Positions 58,900-64,000 of a stretch of DNA of 64,000 bases are shown here, piece by piece (within the stretch, counting starts at the first letter, position 1; each line of letters starts with the position of its first letter). The stretch is from Sulfurospirillum sp. (GTDB lineage Bacteria; Campylobacterota; Campylobacteria; Campylobacterales; Sulfurospirillaceae). The stretch covers positions 335,416-399,415 of the forward strand of contig JACUTU010000001.1 in assembly GCA_014859685.1 (NCBI GenBank), written 5' to 3'. The notes beneath the pieces are model-generated. The model saw nothing but the letters and a program-made list of their open reading frames with translations. It ran no database searches and was not told the origin of the DNA. A program made the translations under genes and the position numbers.

Positions 58900-59849
58900 T
58901 GAGAATCAGCAAAATAGCAAAGATTCTTGAGGTCGAATTTGTTGGAAAAGACATAATCGTAAATTCTTTTGCAAATTTAGAAGAAGGCACGAGCAAGCAA
59001 ATAGCATACATTGATCACGAGAAGTATCTTGAAAAGCTTAAAATTACAAATGTTGGAGCAGTGATTGTTCCAAAAAAATTTTTGGAATTTGTACCAAAAA
59101 CAAGTACAGCACTCATCGATGAAAATCCACACCTAGCGATGGCTAGAATAAGCAAATATTTTGCAAAAGATCCTTTTGTAAATGATGGTATCGGTAGAGA
59201 CATTAGTCTCACAGCAAGCATCGACAAGAGCGCTACTATTTGTGACTATGTAAAAATATCCAAAGGTGTGCGGATCATGGCAGGTGCTATCATAGGTGCG
59301 CATGTAAGCATAGGAAAAAATTCAATTATTTATCCAAATGCTGTGATCTATGACAATTCGCAGATCGGTGAAAACTGCATTATTCACGCTGGTGTTTGCA
59401 TCGGTAGCGATGGCTACGGATATGCCCCAACAAGCGAGGGAGAACATATCAAAATCTATCATTTTGGCACAGTCATTCTTGGGAACAATGTTGAAATAGG
59501 TGCGAATTCTGCAATTGATAGGGGCGTATTTGGTGCAACCATCATAGAAGATGGTACAAAGATAGACAATCTTGTTCATATTGCCCATAATTGCCAAATA
59601 GGACAAAGATGTATCATGGTGGCTCAATCTGGACTTGCTGGATCTACAAAACTTGGTCGCAATGTGACTATGGGTGGACAAAGTGGCTGCGCTGGTCATC
59701 TGGAAGTGGGCGATTTTGCAACGATAGCCGCAAGAGGAGGGGTGACAAAATCCATACAAGGTGGTCAAATTTATGCTGGATTTCCATTGATGCTGCATAA
59801 AGATTGGCTCAAATCACAAGTAAAAATGACAAGATTTTTTAAAAACTAA
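58896..59849 (+). CDS. lpxD: UDP-3-O-acylglucosamine N-acyltransferase
   Basis: Lipid A synthesis enzyme of 317 residues. N-terminal uridine-binding domain (NLEEGTSKQIAYIDHEKYLE), then a left-handed hexapeptide-repeat helix (SIGKNSIIYPNAVIYDNSQI, NVEIGANSAIDRGVFGATII). Catalytic His in NLVHIAHNCQIG. The C-terminal helical tail PLMLHKDWLKSQVKMTRFF is present. Two ATGs (58896, 58899) are possible. Confidence 0.97.
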   Translation: MMRISKIAKILEVEFVGKDIIVNSFANLEEGTSKQIAYIDHEKYLEKLKITNVGAVIVPKKFLEFVPKTSTALIDENPHLAMARISKYFAKDPFVNDGIGRDISLTASIDKSATICDYVKISKGVRIMAGAIIGAHVSIGKNSIIYPNAVIYDNSQIGENCIIHAGVCIGSDGYGYAPTSEGEHIKIYHFGTVILGNNVEIGANSAIDRGVFGATIIEDGTKIDNLVHIAHNCQIGQRCIMVAQSGLAGSTKLGRNVTMGGQSGCAGHLEVGDFATIAARGGVTKSIQGGQIYAGFPLMLHKDWLKSQVKMTRFFKN

Positions 59850-59873
59850 ACTAAAAAAATAGGAGAAAATAAA

Positions 59874-60116
59874 ATGGGTGGAAAAAGCACAATTATAGAA
59901 ACATTTGCACTTGCAGATACAAAAAAAGGTAAAATTACAGTTTCTCATCTTGATGAACCATATGGAACAGGCTCAATTCCAGTAGTAAGCATAGGAATTT
60001 CACTGAAAGGTGATGCAACAAATCCAGATTGGAAGGCACATATCCCTTATGAAAATCTCCAACAACTCATAGAATCTTTACAAAAAGCAAACGAACAATT
60101 TGAAGCTTCAAAATAA
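59874..60116 (+). CDS. Conserved-looking hypothetical protein, 80 residues
   Basis: Unrecognised small soluble protein. It begins MGGKSTIIETFALADTKKGK, is mixed alpha/beta with a basic N-terminal half, and ends in a helix (LQQLIESLQKANEQFEASK). Good ribosome site (AGGAGA), 24 bases after lpxD, followed by a strong terminator, so it is a properly expressed gene. No cofactor motif; GGKST is not a full P-loop. No function proposed. Confidence 0.8.
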   Translation: MGGKSTIIETFALADTKKGKITVSHLDEPYGTGSIPVVSIGISLKGDATNPDWKAHIPYENLQQLIESLQKANEQFEASK

Positions 60117-60123
60117 CACATGT

Positions 60124-60159
60124 AAACTCTACATATAAGCTTACATGTAGAGTTTTTTT
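60124..60159 (+). terminator. Rho-independent terminator after the ilvBH-lpxD transcript
   Basis: AAACTCTACAT pairs perfectly with ATGTAGAGTTT (11 bp, 10-base loop), followed by a T-run. Its right arm and loop contain TTACATGTAG, a near-copy of the dispersed palindrome. Placed between the convergent 80-residue gene and the aminotransferase gene. Confidence 0.85.
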
Positions 60160-60162
60160 AAA

Positions 60163-61335
60163 TTATTTATAATTTTTAGTAAAGTCTGCGATACGGTTAA
60201 TGCCATCTATGATGCTAATTTCATCGGTTGCAAAAGAAAATCGAAAATATCCCTCAGTACCAAATCCGGCACCTGGAACAAGAGCAACACCTTTTTGCTC
60301 AAGAAGTTTTTTACAAAATTCGACAGACGAATCATCTGTAAGAGCTTTGAAATTTACAAAAAGATAAAAAGCGCCACTAGGCTTAACAACGCTCAAACCA
60401 TCGATTGCATTAAACATTTTAAAACCTATATCTCGTCTTCGCTCAAAAGCTTGTCGCATCATCTCTATGGCCTCATCAGCTTCACCCAAAAGTGCTGGAA
60501 TGGCAGCTTTTTGTGTTATAGAATTAATATTTGAAGTGCTTTGACTTTGCAAATTTTTCATAGCAGTTGTGAGTTCTTTGATAGGCGTTGCAAGATAGCC
60601 AAATCTCCAACCAGTCATAGCCACAGATTTGCTGAGCCCGTTTATGGTGATGGTTCTTTGATACATATCATCGCTTACGCTTGCAAATGAAGTAAAAATA
60701 GTGCCATCATACATCAATTTTTCATACATCTCATCTGAAATGACTAACACATCTGTGCCTTTTAAAACTGTAGCAAGGGCTATGATCTCCTCTTTTGTAT
60801 AGACAGATCCAGTCGGATTAGATGGTGTGTTTATGATAAGTGCTTTTGTTTTGCTTGTTATAGCGTTTTTGAGTTGTTCTGGTGTTATCTTGAACTCTGT
60901 TGAATCGTCAGTATCGATGTAAACTGGTATGCCACCGCTATACTTTACAATCTCAGGGTAAGTCACCCAATAAGGTGCTGGAATGATAACCTCATCTCCA
61001 TGATCTAAGATAGCCTGAAAAACATTGAAGAGTGAATGTTTTGCACCAACATTGGTGATGATATCGCTTGTTGCATATGTAAGTCCATTTTCTTTTTGGA
61101 GCTTTGCCTTGATAGCTTGCAATACTTCGGGTGTTCCGGGAACGGCTGTGTATTTTGAATTGCCTTCTTGTATAGCTTTGATGGCAGCTTGTTTGATCAC
61201 CTCCGGAGTTTCAAAATCTGGCTCACCAGCTGAAAAACTCAACACATCTTTGCCTTCAGCCTTCATCTGTCTTGCCAAAGCAGTAATTGCCATAGTAAGA
61301 GATTCTGAAAGTACCTGTACTCTTTGAGATAGCAT
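60163..61335 (-). CDS. aspC: Class I aminotransferase (aspartate aminotransferase type)
   Basis: PLP enzyme of 390 residues, fold type I, subgroup I-gamma. Landmarks are SFSAGEPDFETPEVIKQAAI, NVGAKHSLFN, INTPSNPTGSVYTKEEI, VISDEMYEKL and the PLP lysine in TINGLSKSVAMTGWRFGYLA, with the substrate-carboxylate Arg near the end (YFRFSFA). Most likely aspartate/prephenate-type specificity. Aminotransferase-cysE-speA-hisS order agrees with Campylobacter as I recall it. 43 bases downstream of cysE. Confidence 0.93.
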   Translation of the reverse strand: MLSQRVQVLSESLTMAITALARQMKAEGKDVLSFSAGEPDFETPEVIKQAAIKAIQEGNSKYTAVPGTPEVLQAIKAKLQKENGLTYATSDIITNVGAKHSLFNVFQAILDHGDEVIIPAPYWVTYPEIVKYSGGIPVYIDTDDSTEFKITPEQLKNAITSKTKALIINTPSNPTGSVYTKEEIIALATVLKGTDVLVISDEMYEKLMYDGTIFTSFASVSDDMYQRTITINGLSKSVAMTGWRFGYLATPIKELTTAMKNLQSQSTSNINSITQKAAIPALLGEADEAIEMMRQAFERRRDIGFKMFNAIDGLSVVKPSGAFYLFVNFKALTDDSSVEFCKKLLEQKGVALVPGAGFGTEGYFRFSFATDEISIIDGINRIADFTKNYK

Positions 61336-61378
61336 AGTAGTATCCTTAAAAATATTTTGCGAAATTATAGCAGAAAAT

Positions 61379-62107
61379 TTAATCGTTTATTGTTTTTAAA
61401 TATTGCTCATAAATTTTTTCAAGATCATCATCTTTTTGAGTGATATCTTTATTGCACGCACTAAGATTACATTGTGTAATCGCGTCTTCGAGTATCTTAA
61501 CCCGCTTGAAGAGATAAGAAAAAAGCTCTTTGTTGATATCTGGAATTTTATTGTGTGCCATTGGGTTTTTATCGCGTCCTTTTGTTATAACCCGCGCAGG
61601 AATTCCGATAGCAGTTGAGTTATCAGGAACGGGTTTTACAACAACAGAGTTTGAGCCTATACGACAATTGCATCCGATAATGATATCACCCAAAATTTTT
61701 GCACCTGCACCTACAACAGTACCACTTTTTATCGTTGGATGTCTTTTTACGCCACGATTGAGATTGACTCCGCCTAATGTTACGCCTTGATATATCAAGA
61801 CATCATCTTCTATGACGGCCGTTTCACCAACAACAACACCAAAAGCATGATCAAAGAAAACTCTTCTTCCTATCGTGGCTGCTGGATGGATGTCAAGATT
61901 TGTTACAAACTGAGTAAAACCCATGATAATTCGTGCTAAAAGTTTGAATCCCTTGAGGTATAAACTATGTGCGATACGATAATGCACAAGAGCCCAAACA
62001 CCTGGATAATTGAAAAAAAGCTCAAATTTTGAATTTAAAGCTGGATCATTGTTGATAGGTTGTGAAAAATCCTCTTTTATTTTTTTCCATATTGAAATAT
62101 CACTCAT
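61379..62107 (-). CDS. cysE: Serine O-acetyltransferase
   Basis: Makes O-acetylserine for cysteine synthesis; 242 residues. A helical N-terminal domain precedes the hexapeptide-repeat helix: DIHPAATIGRRVFFDHAFGV, VVGETAVIEDDVLIYQGVTL, GGVNLNRGVKRHPTIKSGTV, and GIPARVITKG. Catalytic His/Asp are in DIHPAA and FDHAFG. The C-terminal tail is longer than in E. coli. The start overlaps the speA stop by 4 bases. Confidence 0.96.
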   Translation of the reverse strand: MSDISIWKKIKEDFSQPINNDPALNSKFELFFNYPGVWALVHYRIAHSLYLKGFKLLARIIMGFTQFVTNLDIHPAATIGRRVFFDHAFGVVVGETAVIEDDVLIYQGVTLGGVNLNRGVKRHPTIKSGTVVGAGAKILGDIIIGCNCRIGSNSVVVKPVPDNSTAIGIPARVITKGRDKNPMAHNKIPDINKELFSYLFKRVKILEDAITQCNLSACNKDITQKDDDLEKIYEQYLKTIND

Positions 62108-63945
62108 TTATGGTTCTCGCTTTTAATGGTTTTAAGATAGCCGTTATCGTTGAGTAAAAGATAAATCTCTCCTAAGATATGTTTTCGTTCGCTATCTTCA
62201 ATCAGATTTGAATTTTCTATTTTTTCCTTAAGATTTTCTTGAATTTCTTTCACATCATAATCTAAATCTTCTAAGATATCATTAATGCTTTGAGATTCTA
62301 ATATATTTTCAATTTTATAACCTTTATCATCAACAAAAACTGTCATTTCGGTTGGATGGGTAAAAAGATTGTGTTTCATACCAAGCACTTCCTGATAAGC
62401 TCCGACAAGAAAAAATCCTAAAAAATAATCATCCTTGCTCAAATCTACATCGTGCAAGAAGAGGGGTTTTTTTGGATTGAAGCTAAACTCTCCATCACTA
62501 TCACATGTAATATCCCAAATTGAAGCTGAACGAGTAGGTTTTTCATCCAATCTATCAAGTGGCATGATAGGAAAATGTTGCCCCAATCCCCAAAAATCAG
62601 GCAGACTTTGAAAGATAGAAAAGTTTACAAGGTATCGTTCTTGTACCCGCTCTTGAATAGAGAGTAACTCTTTATACTGCTTGTCTTTAAGTAAATCAAC
62701 CGCTTTTTTTATAATCAGATTTACAAATATCTCTGTGTTTGAACGATCTTGCAGATCTACATATCCTAGATCAAAAAGTGTCAATAAAGATTCCATATGA
62801 TCAATGCTATCATGGAGATATTCAAGTGCATTGCGTGCATTTATTGTATGATAGAGATCAAAAAGCTCTTGAATGAGTGGCGGATTGATCTCTTTTAAAT
62901 CAAGTTTTTCTTCTGTATATTCTTGAGAAAAAAGCTCAAGTACAGGTGCTACTAAAACAGCATGGTGCGCTGCTATATAACGACCAGATTCTATGAAAAT
63001 ATTTGGCTCTTTGACCCCTTTAGCAAGAGCAACTTCTCGTAAAAGATAGACAACATCGTTTGCATATTCTTGCAAAGTGTAGTTCCTGTGAAGTTTATTT
63101 TCATATTGTGAATATTCTACAGCTAAACCACCGCCTAGATTGATAGATTGGAGATTTGTAGCCCCCATTTTGATGAGTTCTGCATAAATATTCCCAGCTT
63201 CTCTAAGTGCTTTTTTCAAAGGAGCTATTTCGCTGATTTGTGAACCTATATGGAAGTGAATCATAGAAAAATGATCAAGTAACTTTGCTTCTTTGAGTGC
63301 ATTTACAGCAACGATAAGTTCGGTGGAAGTAAGCCCAAATTTTGAATTTATGCCTCCACTTTTTGCCCATATACCAGTACCTGAACTGTGCAATCTGATG
63401 CGAAGTCCAATATTTGGCACCGTTCCAAAGCGTTTTTTGGCGATCTCTATGATGCTCTCAAGTTCATTAAGCCCCTCTATAGTCAAAGTGATGTTATAGC
63501 CCATCTCTGAGGCTATAAAACCAAGAGCAATCATCTCTCGATCTTTAAAACCATTGACCGTAATAGGTGCTTTTGGATTGTTGTATGCCATCGCCAAAAT
63601 GAGTTCCGCTTTACTCCCAGCTTCTAAACCATAGTTGTATTTTTCACCAAGTTTCACAAGGTTTTTTACAAAATTTGGAAACTGGTTTACCTTAAGTGGA
63701 TACACAGCTTGAAATTTACCTTTGTATTGAAACTCTTTAATCGCTTGATTGAAGAGGCTATACATAAAATGTATTTGTTTTTTGATAAGATGTGGAAAAC
63801 GCAGAAGAAGTGGTCCTGTGTAGCCTTCGCTTCGTATTTCTTTGACTATATCAATGATTGCTGGCTGTGAGAGTGTAGTAAGTTTTACCTTGCCATCTCT
63901 TATGATAAAATTATCATTTCCCCAAATATCTATACCGTAGCTCAA
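62104..63945 (-). CDS. speA: Biosynthetic arginine decarboxylase
   Basis: PLP enzyme of 613 residues converting arginine to agmatine for polyamine synthesis. Barrel domain with the PLP lysine in QAVYPLKVNQFPNFV and GLEAGSKAEL; HFHIGSQIS and NLGGGLAVEYSQ are PLP-phosphate and ring contacts; the C-terminal beta domain has ITCDSDGEF (active-site Cys-Asp-Ser). TTG start overlapping the upstream stop (TTGA). Confidence 0.96.
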   Translation of the reverse strand: MSYGIDIWGNDNFIIRDGKVKLTTLSQPAIIDIVKEIRSEGYTGPLLLRFPHLIKKQIHFMYSLFNQAIKEFQYKGKFQAVYPLKVNQFPNFVKNLVKLGEKYNYGLEAGSKAELILAMAYNNPKAPITVNGFKDREMIALGFIASEMGYNITLTIEGLNELESIIEIAKKRFGTVPNIGLRIRLHSSGTGIWAKSGGINSKFGLTSTELIVAVNALKEAKLLDHFSMIHFHIGSQISEIAPLKKALREAGNIYAELIKMGATNLQSINLGGGLAVEYSQYENKLHRNYTLQEYANDVVYLLREVALAKGVKEPNIFIESGRYIAAHHAVLVAPVLELFSQEYTEEKLDLKEINPPLIQELFDLYHTINARNALEYLHDSIDHMESLLTLFDLGYVDLQDRSNTEIFVNLIIKKAVDLLKDKQYKELLSIQERVQERYLVNFSIFQSLPDFWGLGQHFPIMPLDRLDEKPTRSASIWDITCDSDGEFSFNPKKPLFLHDVDLSKDDYFLGFFLVGAYQEVLGMKHNLFTHPTEMTVFVDDKGYKIENILESQSINDILEDLDYDVKEIQENLKEKIENSNLIEDSERKHILGEIYLLLNDNGYLKTIKSENHK

Positions 63946-64000
63946 TTTTTTTCCTTGAAATTATTTATAAGAAGTGTTTGTTCCTCTTTAGTTTCTAAAT
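63942..64000 (-). CDS. hisS: C-terminal end of an upstream gene, probably histidyl-tRNA synthetase
   Basis: An open frame enters from the right edge and ends at 63942 with LETKEEQTLLINNFKEKN, overlapping the speA start by 3 bases (TTGA). Only 19 codons are visible, too few to identify by sequence. The hisS-speA-cysE-aminotransferase order remembered from Campylobacter jejuni, and the LETKEE tail form, suggest hisS. Confidence 0.5.
   Translation of the reverse strand, partial: LETKEEQTLLINNFKEKN

Noticed and set aside
1-64000. CRISPR arrays, rRNA operons, integrases, phage structural genes
   Set aside because: No regularly spaced repeats, no rRNA segments and no such protein motifs were seen.

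Overview
The window is a compact, low-GC (roughly 35-38% by eye) bacterial chromosome segment. Its gene content points to Campylobacterota (Epsilonproteobacteria) of the Sulfurimonas / Sulfuricurvum / Sulfurospirillum type. The evidence is a Wolinella-style hydABCDE hydrogenase operon, a clade II (cytochrome c-fused) nosZ cluster with nosB, C1, C2, G and H, a NikKMLQO nickel transporter, a UbiD-type decarboxylase beside hemC, and the order hisS-speA-cysE-aminotransferase, which I recall from Campylobacter. These traits suggest a free-living, respiratory, H2-oxidising denitrifier. Species cannot be fixed from the sequence alone.

Layout. 0-6.5 kb: housekeeping genes (proS 5'-partial, fxsA, hemC, ubiD/mqnL, a CNNM/CorC-like protein, one unknown). 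6.6-22.6 kb: hydrogenase island. A tetR gene overlaps genes for a small cytoplasmic group-2-like [NiFe] hydrogenase; then come hydABC (membrane uptake hydrogenase), hydD, hydE, hypF, nikR, an IS1595-like single-gene protein on the other strand, and hypBCDEA. 22.6-25.3 kb: a scarred stretch with a truncated hsdM joined tail to tail to a truncated ydjM, a frameshifted response regulator and a glycosyltransferase. 25.3-33.3 kb: amino-acid ABC transporter, YgiQ radical SAM protein, Ca2+/cation antiporter, two unusual NosL-type proteins, pheA and a Gate-domain membrane protein. 33.4-34 kb: tRNA-Arg(GCG) and a MITE-like repeat. 34-46.9 kb: two-component system followed by nosZBDG C1C2HF-L-L-Y-L. 47-50.1 kb: an uncharacterised ABC export cassette. 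50.4-54 kb: a mobile-element-type small protein and nikKMLQO. 54-64 kb: pdxA/pdxJ, ppx, ilvBH, lpxD, an unknown 80-residue protein, an aminotransferase, cysE, speA and the end of hisS.

How the parts work together. Nickel enters through NikKMLQO, probably under NikR (a candidate NikR box lies before nikK). HypA-F and HydD mature HydABC, which delivers H2 electrons to the quinone pool. The nos cluster is a N2O terminal oxidase whose NosZ copper sites are served by NosDFY and an unusually large set of NosL-like proteins.

The strongest non-gene signal is a 10-bp palindrome, TTACATGTAA. I counted 16 perfect copies (about 0.2 expected by base composition) and about 40 copies of its 8-bp core TACATGTA (about 2 expected). 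All 16 perfect copies lie inside genes, in both reading frames that avoid its internal stop, and the family is nearly absent from the nos region. It behaves like a genome-wide DNA-level signal (uptake sequence, HIP1-like palindrome, methylation or nucleoid site). Other notable points are the tetR-hydrogenase sensor-like operon, two probable AUU start codons in ABC permease genes, a MITE-like pair with one copy in the hypB leader, and two NosL proteins carrying the same haem-less cytochrome-like module at opposite ends.
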